Below, in pieces: positions 13,901 to 36,275 of a stretch of DNA of 64,000 nt. The DNA comes from Chrysomallon squamiferum (taxonomy: Eukaryota > Mollusca > Gastropoda > Neomphalida > Peltospiridae), in the NCBI GenBank assembly GCA_012295275.1, contig CM022665.1:11157476-11221475 (forward strand), read 5' to 3'. The position numbers and the translations under genes were made by a program. Under the pieces are notes generated by a model that was not told the origin of the DNA, searched no databases, and saw only the letters and a program-made list of their open reading frames with translations. The stretch's first letter is position 1, and every line of letters begins with the position of its first letter.

Positions 13901-16638
13901 AAAGCCAAGGACACAAATAGAGAACTTGAAACTTTAAATAATAATATTCTTTTATTCCCAAGTTTCACATTTTTGGAACTTATGCAGATTGAAAAGTCAT
14001 TTTACACACTGTCCTAACTTAATAAACAGAGATAAAATAAAACAAGAATAAAGTGAAAAAAAATTTTTTTTTTTTTTTTTTTAAATCAGAGGTTTCCTCA
14101 TTGTGTGACACATGCATTTGAATAAACAGTTAGAAAACATGGATCCTGTTGAAGCATTGTAATTACATTAAATTTTGTTTTTCAAAACAAATCACAAACA
14201 CTCATCAATTAATATATAAATAAAAAAGAATTGTCTATTTTTATGGCTTCTGTCATTTTGGCGAAAATTTTATTTGATTCATATGATAAAAAAAATATGT
14301 GATGTGTACACATCTTAAATATTTTCTGATTATTGTAGGTTGCCACATAATGAGAAAGCTGCTAAGAGAAATTATAAACAAGAATTTCTGTTTGTTAGTT
14401 TTAAGAGTGGATGTAAATCATTATAAACAGAAATATACAAGAGACAAATGTTTTAAAATATTATGATACTTTATAAAACTATATCCCTAGTCTGGGTTTT
14501 ATAAACTAGGTTTATATATAAGGAAACCATTATAACAACAGATTTGTAATATATATTATTTATTTATTTATTTATTTATTTATAGTTTTAATTATATTTC
14601 TTTTTCTGCTTTCACACTATTACAGATCAAACAGCTGTGTGAAGTAATCAATAATATGCAATAATAATGATCCAAATTTCAGGTAGATTTGTGAAATGAA
14701 AGGAAGATTGGAAATGATAAAGAACACATAAATATTATCTTTGTACAGACATACAATATATACTGCAAAAAAAAAAAAAAAAAAAAAAGAAAAAAAGAAA
14801 AATAAGAAGAAGAAAGCTAACAGTTACAAGCAAATAAAATAATGAATTGGAAAAAGAAAATATTTAGAAAACTGGAAAAACTATTTTGTTTAATTTTATA
14901 TAGGAAACTATTCCAAAGCTCTGATCATACATTCATTTATTTAGCAAAACAAGCAAATAGGCTCATCTAGCATGTAAAAAAAATTAAAATGCTTAAAACA
15001 AAAATAAGATATAATGTAATTATAATGAATGCGAAGCATTTTATGCTTCTTCAACATGATGAAACAATTTCAGATTTGTGTCAGAGAAAATGCAACATGC
15101 AAGTGTTAGAATGTTCATCATTACATAGTCTTTCTACTCGTTTCAGTTTATGGTGGAGATAGATTTTAAAACAGTAAATGTAAACTGATGCCAAACACAA
15201 ATCTAATGTTAAAAAGAATAAAGATAGTGCAGCAAATATTTTGTCTACATAACACATAAACATGCATTAGCTATTTACGGACACAAAACTACATATATTG
15301 TCAGGACAGTGTGCTTTAGAAATGTGTGCTCAAAAATGCCAAAATTATATTTTAAAATGTTAATAATTTAGTCAAAGTTAGCAGAGTCAAGTTCTCACCT
15401 TCTGTGCATAGCACAAATACTTTAATCAATGACATACACTGTACATCATGAATTTAACATGCCACTGTATTAATTTAAGTGGCCAAGATCATGTGAAAAT
15501 GCAACATTAAATTAATATGTGTGGCCTCCTTTGAGATTTTACTTTCCCAATAACACTGTTTTGTTTGACAGCCGATTTAAGAAACAGATTTGTATTCATA
15601 TACACATGTTTTGAAAATAGATGTTAAATATTATATGAGTTATTTTATCTTCAGAACCTGAAAAGCCACATTAACAAACGATGGGTCACACAGGGCTGGG
15701 TTAACAAAAGACTGGATAATAAAATATTTACGAAAATAATGATGCAAGACTTATTATATTTTTCAATTACTGGAATTAATCATGATAATGATTTTTGTTT
15801 GAAATAAATGTGTTGTATTATTAATGTCAGTATGGTAATATTTAACTGCATTATCACATTAATTTCATGTTTTACAGTGTCTGTAGGATAACTGCCATCA
15901 AGCTGCTGTTAAACAGTTTCTTCCACATATTTACCTTCTTTGATTTTATACAAACTAGCACCCGAATTATAACAAATTGTTGAATTTAGATTCACATTTA
16001 ATCTTTATATTTTCTAACCAAAACCAGTATTAACATCAAAGAATGGTTAAATAACAAATACATATTTATAAGTATTCAATTTAACTGTTGACATTTGCAT
16101 CCAAAAAGAAATTTTTTAAAATGAATTAAATTCTTAATCTTACCGAGTTGTAAATTGTATTAGAATCAAAGAAGGTGAAAGACTAATTCCAAAAGCAAAC
16201 ATATACCTCCATAAATAATAATATATACAAAAAAAATAATTTAAATTTAAAAAAAAGTAACAACAACAAATACAGATTTCACTTTACACTTTACTAAAAT
16301 TACTCACATAGTCAAGAGGTGATAACCGTGTTCCTGAAACTGGTCTTGAATCTGGTCCATCGAAATGTCTGGAGTTTAAACTATGAGTAAAAATTAAACA
16401 TCAATGTTTGGTTAATGAAATAATAATGAATTCCTGTATAATACTGTAAAAAATATCTGTTAAGCGTCTGTGTAATTTTTTAAAATGTAATGTTTACTAT
16501 CTTATTATTATCATTAAATAATGGGCACAAAAAAGATGAAGTAATTCTCTTTTTTTTTTACATCCAGCATCATTTGGTATCATTCTGATAACATTATGAC
16601 AATAAACAATTAAAAAAAAAAAAAAAAAAAAAAAAAAC

Positions 16639-16703
<65 letters not shown>

Positions 16704-16950
16704 ACTTCTTCAGTTCTTGCTAAAACTGTTTACCATTCTGTACAAACCTGAATGTACTAGGAGGCCGAGATTCTGGGTTCCTGGAAGTTGATAAAGGAAA
16801 CAAGGTACGCCTGTCATCACGGGGAGTGAATGGCCTTGTTGTGGTCACTGATCTCAGGGATGACCTTGCTTCATTGATAATTTTTGAACTGGTATTCACT
16901 TTTTCTGGCAGTGCATAAAAGGGACGATCTTTCTGTTTCTTTGGATCCAT
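3125..16950 (-). CDS. Armadillo repeat-containing protein 2 (ARMC2), 20 coding exons
   Basis: Coding exons in transcript order, minus strand: 16950-16748, 16380-16308, 13896-13852, 13249-13060, 12696-12561, 12283-12195, 11814-11716, 11307-11132, 10564-10462, 10057-9885, 9283-9233, 8603-8458, 8317-8218, 7678-7538, 7382-7205, 6574-6452, 6064-5951, 5700-5568, 4319-4159, 3276-3125. All junctions have GT/AG signals and compatible phase, giving 861 aa plus stop, close to the human length of about 867. The N-terminus carries the family signature (IINEARSSLRSV, TRPFTPRDDRRTLF, SRPPSTF). A Ser/Pro-rich linker follows, then helical armadillo-type repeats from roughly residue 300 onward, with GNLTAKND, YISRIFSK and EGGIKKL blocks. 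In other organisms ARMC2 acts in cilia and flagella: it is an intraflagellar-transport adaptor for radial spokes in algae, and loss causes sperm flagellum defects in mammals. The initiator is the first in-frame ATG of the exon holding the conserved N-terminus. Intron 19 contains copies of the exon-19 edge. Confidence 0.95.
4291..5290. repeat. Degenerate tandem array derived from the ARMC2 exon 19 acceptor region
   Basis: About eight diverged units, mostly spaced 110-140 bp, with the core pattern (plus strand) ttttattattacttgaata, then gtcataa, then a block like aaatcttgtcaatctag and a poly-A stretch. Recognisable gtcataa-type cores lie near 4416, 4584, 4709, 4844, about 4980, 5088 and 5250. 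The first unit overlaps the 5' edge of ARMC2 exon 19 (4291-4330): its gtccaaagtctcgcaac and tctatcaacct words align with the units at 4416 and 4709. Each unit therefore carries a decayed copy of an exon edge, acceptor and polypyrimidine tract. Confidence 0.65.
6312..6361. repeat. Poly-A followed by (TA)n
   Basis: About 25 A followed by about 12 TA units inside an ARMC2 intron. Simple repeat; no coding meaning. Confidence 0.95.
7937..7979. repeat. (TA)n microsatellite
   Basis: Uninterrupted TA alternation of about 43 bp in an ARMC2 intron. Confidence 0.95.
8679..9076. mobile_element. Short non-autonomous hAT-like DNA element
   Basis: Bounded by cagtgtttcccg at 8679 and its near inverse ggggaaacact ending at 9076. 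CAGTGTTTCCC-type ends are typical of hAT-superfamily elements. The element is about 400 bp, has no transposase frame, and carries a three-unit 33-bp tandem repeat. It lies in the ARMC2 intron upstream of exon 12 (between exons 11 and 12). The right end has lost the terminal G, and no clear 8-bp target duplication is visible, so the insertion is old or the boundaries are off by a few bases. Confidence 0.55.
8871..8968. repeat. 33-bp tandem repeat, three units
   Basis: Units begin with cactaataaa at 8871, 8904 and 8937, exactly 33 bp apart. Each continues with a caaacacaaac-like stretch and a T run. Internal to the hAT-like element. Confidence 0.85.
9781..9810. repeat. (AAAT)n microsatellite
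   Basis: Tandem ataa units in an ARMC2 intron. Confidence 0.9.
16612..16698. repeat. Poly-A followed by (ATA)n microsatellite
   Basis: About 26 A followed by about 19 ATA units, ending some 50 bp from the donor of ARMC2 coding exon 1. Likely length-variable. Confidence 0.95.
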
Positions 16951-18353
16951 TTGAAGTTTTAGGACTGCTCAATCAACAGAAGGAAAAAGAGCTAAATGTA
17001 TGTTTGTGTCCCTATAACAAATAAAGTTGTAAACTGAAATAGTTATTGAATAAATATTTTTAAACATCATAAAGACAAGAATATAAAGTATACAGAATCT
17101 GATGCCATGATGTTTATAAGCAAACACTGATTTGAAGTTTACAGATAAGTAAACTATTGCCATTATTTCCAAGATTAAAGTTTGTTTAGACCGTCAGTTT
17201 CAATCATTCAAATTCACACCTATTATTTAAATATTTATGATCCATTTATGGTGAAAATGATTTTAATTATAATTCTGTTTTTTAATTCTGCTAACAATCT
17301 CTCTTGATTGCTACTGAACATACAATGTCTGGAGTAAACTGAATAATCCTAAATGGATTCATAGGTTGCAATTGTTGATAATTATAACAATGAAATGCTG
17401 TAGTTAAACAAATGTTACCTCATTTTAAACTGACAAGTAGGTTATATGAAGATGTCAGATTATAAGAAGAAACAATCTTTTGGCGGTAAACTTAAAGACA
17501 GATGTTGGAAATTATTTTCATGTACATAAGAATATATTTCGAAAAAACATTTTTTTTATTTTTTTATATTCATATGATACTACAGAAAATACCATAAATA
17601 CAACAGAAATTTTGTTAATAACTGATACATTTTAGTCAGTCTTTTTTTTACTATGTTGGAGCTAACTTAACTAATCATATACGAAAATGTAGTAACCTGA
17701 TTTTTGTTTTAATGATGAAACCTCTTCCAAGTTATACCTATGGGCCTTGTTTATTATTGTTTTTTGTTAGGGTTATTTGTCTAAAATATGCAAGTTTAAT
17801 TTTGATTTAACAAAGACCTGTGTCTATCATGATGAATGTTTTTGTTTTGTTATTTATTTATTTTATTTTATTTTTTAGTAGTACACAGTAAATCCTTAAA
17901 AACTGTTTCAGACACACAAATTACTTAGCAGAGTCCACATTCCATCTGATGTTAATTGTAAACTTAAAACAGCATTATACATTATCTGCTGCAAACAATT
18001 TATTTTCTTCTACTTATTATTTATTTTAATTAACATTTAAATTTTTAATATTTTAAAAATTGAAAAACAAGGTAAGGTAAAATATAGATTTATAGCTAAA
18101 GCTGGGTATAATAATATTTATTATCTTAACAAACAAGTTTACGCTCGAATATGAACAGAATTATGTGAATACACTTATACAGGTTAAACTTAAGGGTTTG
18201 ATAGTGGCTGTTAAAATAGATCAATGTACTACTCTTTATTATTGATATTTCACGACAAGATTTAATAGAAAGCAGTTTGAAAATAACAGCCACGTAACAA
18301 TTTAATAATGATTTGTTTTATTTTAAGATCAGTTATACGCTGAACTTTAGCTT

Positions 18354-18368
18354 GTTTATCATGGCAAC
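18354..18368. promoter_or_regulatory. X-box-like (RFX) motif near the ARMC2 5' end
   Basis: The sequence gtttatcatggcaac has one good half (atggcaac) of the palindromic X-box bound by RFX factors, which drive many ciliary genes. It lies about 260 bp inside the first ARMC2 intron. The left half deviates from GTTGCC, so this is a weak candidate kept because ARMC2 is a ciliary gene. Confidence 0.3.
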
Positions 18369-18559
18369 ACATTTGACTTTTTTTCAATATTAAATAAAAA
18401 TGTAGGAATAAACTTAAGAAATATAATAATAATGTTAGCAGTATATTACCGAATCATATCGTGGGACAGCAAACGTTAAATCTGAGATCATCTAGTATGT
18501 TAACCAATGATTAGGAAGAAAATTAAAAAAGAGATAATCCTTAACAATTTGCAACGAAT

Positions 18560-18780
18560 GTTTCTCGGTTTCTGTGCCCGGAATGCCAAACGGAAATTAC
18601 GCAGACATTTCAACTTCCGGTTAGTACTTACTTGTTCTCGGCATGTCATTGAAATACGTCCACATTTGATATAGGGGTGGCCCTTACTAAAATATGGTTA
18701 ACATTTCTTAGCTTCATCAAAGAGATTGACAACGTGGTCTTTTTTAAGACCGGTGGGCATAGAGCTGATATATCAGAGGT
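18560..18780. promoter_or_regulatory. Putative bidirectional promoter, ARMC2 / TMEM161
   Basis: The two genes diverge from here. Local base composition is less AT-rich than the surroundings, with words such as gcccggaatgcc and acttccggttag. An ARMC2 untranslated exon appears to end at 18632 (minus). A possible TMEM161 5' UTR exon ends at 18778, before gtaata; this donor is weak. No TATA box is evident. Exact start sites cannot be read from sequence. Confidence 0.4.
18632..18700 (-). other. Probable ARMC2 5' non-coding exon (upstream end not determined)
   Basis: On the minus strand a strong donor, GTAAGTACT, begins at 18631, so an exon would end at 18632. Coding exon 1 starts with its ATG only about 20-30 bases after a plausible acceptor near 16970-16980, so an upstream untranslated exon is expected and this is the best candidate. 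The exon's 5' boundary at 18700 is a placeholder. Confidence 0.45.
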
Positions 18781-19462
18781 AATAGCTCTGAATATTTAAT
18801 TCGTAAGTTTATTAATTAACTATTAAGGAACTATTTCGTTCATTAAAGATGTTATACATATATAGTTATATACTATTACAAAGTAGTAGTATCATAAGTA
18901 TGTATTAATATTATAAATATAGATCTAAATTACATAAACTTGATTTATAAAGATAACTTGGTTAGCACCTAATGTCCTAAATGAGTAGCGCAATCACTAA
19001 TATTATATAATTTTGTCCACACTGGAACAAAGTATTATTCCGAGTGCGTAAAATGTTCTTCAGTGCTTGGCTTCTTTGGTATCGTCTTTAACTTCATCAA
19101 ATTGATAAAGCCTTTTATATGCATTTATTATTCTTTAAAAAGATTTAGAAATATTTTGCATTTGATTCTGCCTATCCAAAAAAAAACTAGCTGCACTGCA
19201 GTTAAAGCCTTGCACCAAAGCATAAGATAATGGGTATATTAACGTGTTTTTTTTTTGTGTTTTTTTGTTTTTATACACATTTATACCTGTCCAGTTACAG
19301 TGTTTAGTTAAATATAGCAAAAGTAGTAACAGACTCATGATAACTAAATTTGAAAATATAAAGTTCAACATCTTAGCATTCTTATAATTTTATGTTTGCA
19401 TGATATGTATTCTGATACATATTTGTGGTTGCATTTTCAGACTGCAAAAAAAGAAAAAGAAA

Positions 19463-20968
19463 ATGGCTGTTTTGGGGCTTCAGTTTGTCTTTAGCTTGGT
19501 AATGTTTAGCTTTTTCCAGAAACTGTCACCATTTTATTCTTTTGGAAGATGGTTACTGTCAAACCGGTTGGTACGCTATCTCCACCCAACTGATGAAGAA
19601 CTCAGAAGTCTGGCAGGAATATCTCAAGGTGGAGGTTGGAAAGGCAAAGGTCGTCGCAATGAGTACAAAAAGATGCTGAACAGTAAAAGTAAAGGTGATA
19701 GTTTTAATGTGCCAAGAAGTCTTCCAATACAACTGGAATCTGCAAAGATAGACGCCATAGATTTGTTGCCTTTGCATTTCTATTCTGACTACCAGTGGCT
19801 TGTTGATTTTTCTTTAGGAGCAACAATTGTGTATTTTTTGACAGAAATATATTTTGCTCTTAGTTCACATAAAATTGAATTCAATGTGAGCATTCTGTGG
19901 TGCTTGTTGACAATAGGTTTTTGTCTGCGAATACTATGGTCACAGATGTTGTGGTATTTTAAAGTGGAAGAAGGAGGGGAAAGGACACTGTGTATGACAT
20001 TTGGCTTCTTTTATCTTGTCTTGGCAATGGGAATTCTAGTTGTTGGCAATGACATTCTAGAATTTGGACTAGAAGAGGGTTATGACGACTTCTCAGGAAA
20101 TGCTGTAGAATTTCTCAAACAACAAGGAGTGGAATCGCAAGGACCAGTGTCCCGTTTAACTTTCAAAATCGTGCTAGCATTCATCTGTGCTTTTATTGGT
20201 GCTTTCCTTACATTTCCTGGCCTCAGGATGGCCAAACTGCATTTAGATTCTTTAAAATATGCCAATGAAAATTTACTAAAACAACTAATCATCTATGCTA
20301 ATTTTCTTCTCCCATTGTTAATAATAATTTCCTGGGTGAAGCCAATTGGTCGAGACATTCTTTGTGGACATAACTGGACATATTATCCTCGTAATGTTGT
20401 TTTAAGTGACGAAGCCTTTGACAGTGCACGTCTGCTGATTGTTGTGATTTTCTTTGTTATACGCTTGTTACTACTGCCCACTCACATGCAGTCTCATCTG
20501 AACCTTGCCCATGAGAAAATAGAACAACTGAAGAAAGAGAGTGGTAAAATCAGCAGCCTGGAACTGCAGAAGATGGTTGCTCGTGTTTTCTACTACCTGT
20601 GTGTTGTTGCTGTTCAGTATATCACGCCTGCCATACTTATTCTTTTCTTGACATTTCTTCTCAAGACGCTGGGCAATTACTCATGGACATCGGTCCTTGG
20701 TGACAGTGTGACTGCCATATGGTCAAAAACAAATGTATCACCAGGCATGGTAGAACCTCCTATTAGTACTAACAATGCCTCAACAAACATGGAAAGTATT
20801 GTAGAAACAGCTGCAAAGTTTACCTGGGCGCTGGGTAATATGCGAAATATTTTCACGCCTCTTTGGTATCGTGGACTTCTTTCACTGCTGTCCTGGTGGG
20901 TGTGTTTTTCCTGGTTCCTCAGCACAGTGTTTGGCTTGATGTATTACACCCAGATTCAAAAAGCTTAG
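19463..20968 (+). CDS. Transmembrane protein 161 family (TMEM161A/B), single coding exon
   Basis: A 501-aa multi-pass membrane protein. The ATG at 19463 follows an acceptor (gcattttcag, ending 19440) by about 22 bases. The open frame extends further upstream, but those codons lie in the predicted intron and do not match the family. Family-typical features: N-terminal hydrophobic segment; HPTDEELRSLAG motif near residue 43; YQWLVDF near 110; hydrophobic segments near residues 115-135, 142-165, 175-197, 232-255, 268-292, 322-340, 375-405 and 470-495; VELQKMVARVFYYL-like block near 370; NIFTPLWYRGLLSLL near 460. Length is close to vertebrate TMEM161B (about 487). TMEM161 proteins are implicated in cardiac rhythm and neurodevelopment, and their molecular activity is unsettled. 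The coding region has no intron, unlike the multi-exon vertebrate genes. Whether it is the A or B type is not resolved; B fits slightly better. Confidence 0.95.
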   Translation: MAVLGLQFVFSLVMFSFFQKLSPFYSFGRWLLSNRLVRYLHPTDEELRSLAGISQGGGWKGKGRRNEYKKMLNSKSKGDSFNVPRSLPIQLESAKIDAIDLLPLHFYSDYQWLVDFSLGATIVYFLTEIYFALSSHKIEFNVSILWCLLTIGFCLRILWSQMLWYFKVEEGGERTLCMTFGFFYLVLAMGILVVGNDILEFGLEEGYDDFSGNAVEFLKQQGVESQGPVSRLTFKIVLAFICAFIGAFLTFPGLRMAKLHLDSLKYANENLLKQLIIYANFLLPLLIIISWVKPIGRDILCGHNWTYYPRNVVLSDEAFDSARLLIVVIFFVIRLLLLPTHMQSHLNLAHEKIEQLKKESGKISSLELQKMVARVFYYLCVVAVQYITPAILILFLTFLLKTLGNYSWTSVLGDSVTAIWSKTNVSPGMVEPPISTNNASTNMESIVETAAKFTWALGNMRNIFTPLWYRGLLSLLSWWVCFSWFLSTVFGLMYYTQIQKA

Positions 20969-23160
20969 GTTGTTTTTGTTTGTTTTTTTACCCTATCTTT
21001 ATAAATAATTTAATGAATACAAAGCATGAAGATTTGTCTTTTTAATTTTCTTTTAAAACTTTTTATATATTTAGGAGTGTATAGAATTTTTTTTCTTAAA
21101 TTCCAAAAGCCCATAATGAATATTTATTGTTTCCTAGCCAGTTGTTAATTTTCTTCATTTTACATGAGCCATTTTAATTAATCATTAATTTAATGTAACA
21201 AATCATGTTTAAGATTGAATATAACATTTATATTAATTAGTTTTGTTCATTTACTATAGCAATACATTTCGGTTCAAAGTATTAAGATATTTAATTATGT
21301 ACTGTTTTAGCAATGTATTTAATGATTTATTTACATGAAAAATTGTTTTACATATCAAAATGTAGGTTTGTTCAGTAAATATACCTCTGATTTTAGAGGA
21401 TTTGTTGAAAATTTAATAGGTCTGTAAATAGTGCAGAATAACCATTATCTATGAACCATATTTTTTACAATATATATATATATATTTACTTGATAAATCT
21501 GCCTCAGTATTTTTTAATATCATGTGGTAAATAATTAAATTTAAAAAATGTTGATACTGATCTGCTGGACAATAAATAGGTTTACTAAAAAGGAAAAAAA
21601 ATATAACTTTTACACCTATCAACCAGTTTTTTGTACTGGCTGGTGTATGCATGCATACATAAACATATTATATACTGTGTATAAGTAATAGTTTACCTGA
21701 TATTTTAATGACATATGAATATCATTGATGGTTTTTATGAGATTTCATGATCACCAATTCAACATTTTTGTAAGGTTGTTTTAATTTTTAAACATATTTC
21801 ATACCACAACTCTGACCCAAATATGACTTATTATAAAGATACTTGGTAAGTAACAATTACATAAAAATAAAAATAGTAATAAATAACAAAAACAAAACAA
21901 CAGATTTAGTATTAATTAATACTTAATTATATGACTTTACCAAGCTTGTTTTTGAGGAACCAAACGCAAAAAAAAGGGGGCAATTTAAAAACAAATGTAG
22001 ATCTAAGTAATTTATTCTGGATTGACTGTTGATCAGTTCAAATTTTATATACATTTCATAGTTACATTTAGTTACTTTTTGATTATATCTCTCAAATTTT
22101 ATTTATTATTATTTTTTTATATAATTTAGCATAACCTCCTTATTTCTAAGAAATAAATAAAATTAGTGATGAGCATTGTAATTTTTATAATTAACTGTTT
22201 AAATAAAATGGAGTGAAATAAAGTACCCTAGTGTGAATGTGATATCTAGTATTACTATTGATTCATTTGTTGAATGATTTTGTGTTCTGGGAATGTTTAG
22301 AATATTATATTTCATTGGAACTTTGTATACAATGTTTTTATGTCATTTTTGAGATAATAAACATTTATTCAGAAACAAAGAAAATCTGGTTGTGATTTTG
22401 TATTAAAAATAAATGCTAGTATTTTCTGCATTACAGAACATTAAGATGGTATAATTTATTGGATTTCATTGGTTTCCAGTTTTGACTACTTAAATAACGG
22501 TAACTGTTGACAATTCATGTATATATTTCTTATGAAATATTTTTTTTTAAATTTCTTCAGATTATTTTTTAAATTCACCAAAATTTATATTAAAGTAATG
22601 TGAACAGCAATATATTAAGATATACAAAACCAAAACAAAAGTAAAAAAATATTTGCCATCCATCCCAGCAAACCTACTTTCTGACCTTAATTTGTTTTTC
22701 TTATTCATATCCTGCTTCCTTTTATCTCCTTTCAAACCAGCTAGAAGTTTTTTATAAACCATTTCATTATGGAAATGATGGGTGTGTATATTAAAGAAAA
22801 TAGTCATAAAATGAATGAGTAATATATACCAAAAAGAATTTCTGCTGTTATGCCAATAAAAGTTTAAAAAATATAAAAATAAGAATAATTCAATCATTTT
22901 TATAATCAAAGGGAAACAACTGCATCACTGTTACTTTGGAATGCAAAAAACAAACATGTCAACATAAATTTTTGTATTAAAATAATTTTGTATTTTAACT
23001 GAAAAATGGAAAATCCATTCAAAATGTAAACAATTTATATTATTTTCCTTTATTTTATTTAAATGTTTTATATATATATATATACTCATGCTCAGAAAGT
23101 AAACTTTTAGGAATGAACTATAAATTCCTCCAGAAGGTGCGAAAAGCAAAGAATTAGGAC
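20969..23160. other. TMEM161 3' UTR and intergenic sequence; no gene recognised
   Basis: AT-rich. A possible polyadenylation signal context (gagataataaac) lies near 22350, but several earlier AATAAA words also exist. A 115-codon minus-strand open frame at 22562-22909 is mostly low-complexity hydrophobic sequence and was not accepted. Confidence 0.5.
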
Positions 23161-23187
23161 AACTTTAACATCTGAAAAAAAAAAAAG

Positions 23188-23830
23188 ATGCTCCGTCATC
23201 AGACTGTTCAAAAGGTGGAGCAGTTTTATAGGAGGAGTGACATTTCTCATACTCAGCCAGATGTGCAAAGTGCAAAGAAAGGATCCAAGGATAAGTATCC
23301 AGTGGCAAGGCGGGTGATGGATATGTCAATGGCAGCAGCATACGAAATGTTTAAACAGCTGAGACCCAAAGATGTCCTGCCCTCAACACGCACAAGAAAA
23401 CAGAACTACCTCTGCAAGTATTGCACAAATGTTGATCTTAAACTTGAGGGGATTGGTTGCTTTGCAGCATCTCAGTGTTTTCACGATTTAATATACAAAG
23501 ATAGTTATGACCTGTCCCAATCAACTCTGTTCCAAGAAGTGAGGATGGTGAGTACAAGATGGCATGCCTTGAAAGGAAATGCACAGCCTGTGGGACATCT
23601 GCCACTGAAATTAAGCTATGTCCTCTAGTAGAGACCCACATTGAACAACAAGTGGTTTTCTTCAAAGGTCACCAAGAAGCTGACTAGACAGAGAAAAACC
23701 CTACTGGCTCCTGATTTCGTCAAAGAACTGATGGAAGAGGCAGCCAGCATATCAAAACACCTCTTCAATGCCAGATGGCAAGGCTAACAGTATGATGCAG
23801 TCTCCAGTGATGTACCAGCAGACTAGGAAA
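23188..23830 (+). pseudogene. Decayed transposon-like coding relic of an invertebrate repeat family
   Basis: A 146-codon open frame begins at 23188. It contains SDISHTQPD, a YPVARRVMDMSM stretch, LRPKDVLPSTRTRK and a CKYC pair. Homologous reading then appears to move to another frame near 23545-23640 (ACLERKCTACG, with a second Cys pair) and returns to the first frame at KVTKKLTRQRKTL through HLFNARW. A stop follows in the WQ region. At least two frameshifts and several stops show it is dead. The pattern resembles an uncharacterised, multi-copy, intronless gene family in amphioxus, cnidarians and molluscs that is usually treated as transposon-derived. I cannot name the superfamily. No terminal repeats were found. 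Confidence 0.5.
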
Positions 23831-23879
23831 AGTTGAACTCTGCATATGTTGTCAGTTATGGTGTCCACAACTTTATTGC

Positions 23880-25194
23880 CATACTACCACATCATATGTG
23901 AATATTTTTTTTGATCTCTCAATTATATAGAAATGAGATACCAAAACACACCAATTACATCAATATGCATTTCATTAAATCAATTTATTCATTGTATTAC
24001 TGGATTAAAATGTCTTGTAACTTACATCACCAACAGTATTTGCCTGATTTCACACCCTCACTACAGTCAAGTGAACAAGACAATGACAACCTTTGCTTCA
24101 GTATTAGTTGAAAACAAGTTTTATCTAATATCTCGACTAGTTTTTTTAATGACTTTCTCCTCATTTTTTGGCTCCACATATATAAATTTAATACATGCTC
24201 AAATATTTTGTTCCAATGTGCAGAATTCCTGAAACAGATCCTTTTTTTTTTTTTCTTTTTTTTTATAAAAGCAAAAATGCTTTGTTCAGTTATGTGATGG
24301 GTATTTAATTATTTCCTTTGAATTTTGTTACGTCTTTACAATTTTGTAATTAATAAACTGACATTCTGAGAACAATGGGAGAAACTATAGTCAGGCATTT
24401 TTTATTTTTTATTTTTTATTTTTTACATATTTGCAAGGAATGTTACCAGCAAGTGTTGTGTACAAATTAAAAAAAAATTTAATATCAAGGAACACATTAT
24501 TATAGCATTACAATATGCTAATTTATTTTCTCATTATTATTTTTTTTTATTTTGTCAACATGAAGCTAAAAATATAATTTTTAACATTTCACAACCTAAT
24601 CCCAAAGTAAAAAAATTGTACCACTTTTGAAACTCAAATATATGTAAGTGAAAAGGGATTTAATATTTTCAAGTGCCTTGTACAATTTCATGTATTCAAA
24701 TCTTATCGAATATCAAGGAAAATATTGATGTTATCTTGAATTCATCTTGCAAAACATATATCTGTTATGGTACACTAACAAAAGTTAATTCAGTATTATT
24801 TACTAGTGTCAACTAATTTTTGCTAATAATCTGTATAACAGTAAATTAACAAGCTCCTGAATAAACATGAGCTAATGTTTTCTTCTTATCCATTCAATAC
24901 ATAAATGAAAATATAAAACATTAGAATACACTCAGTCTTTCCAGATTTTATACATTTCTCTGAAAGTAATATCACAAAGAAAAACCCCAACCCCCCAAAA
25001 AAACATAAGTAAAAATGTCCTAATAAGCTTTTTTAATTGTTATCCTTTAAAATCATCAAAAATAAATTATTTGTGCTATATAAGATTTTTTTTGATAACA
25101 CAGACCCTTATACAGCAGAGATACCAGTTATGAAAATGTTTCAGACAAAATGACCACATTTGGCATTTATATTAACAACTGAATATATTTCATT
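23880..25194. other. Intergenic between the transposon relic and DHDDS 3' end
   Basis: AT-rich sequence with T runs (about 24240-24265) and attttt repeats near 24398-24425. Nothing coding is recognised. It may include DHDDS 3' UTR (minus strand). Confidence 0.5.
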
Positions 25195-25487
25195 ACTTTT
25201 GTTATTTCTTAAAATCAGTAAGTTTCTGCATCAAGTTAAATTGTGAGAAACATGATAGTGGTTATTTTGAAAACAAATTTCCAACATATTTGACTTTCTT
25301 GCTTTTTATATTTCATGATTTTTATTATCTTTTGAAGTTAATGTATTTCTGCATAATGTCAAATTAAGAGATATACAAAACTGGTTGTTTTGAAACCAGA
25401 TTATTCAGCATATTTGACTTTCTTGTTTCTTGTATTAATAGGCTGAATATATTTCATTATTTGTATTATCTTTTGTATCAAGTTAAA

Positions 25488-36275
<10,788 letters not shown>

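Noticed and set aside
19400-19462. Upstream extension of the TMEM161 frame (21 extra codons)
   Set aside because: An acceptor ends at 19440 and the family N-terminus matches the ATG at 19463; the extension is intron or UTR.
22562-22909. 115-codon minus-strand open frame
   Set aside because: Mostly low-complexity hydrophobic sequence, no recognised family, no splice or promoter support.
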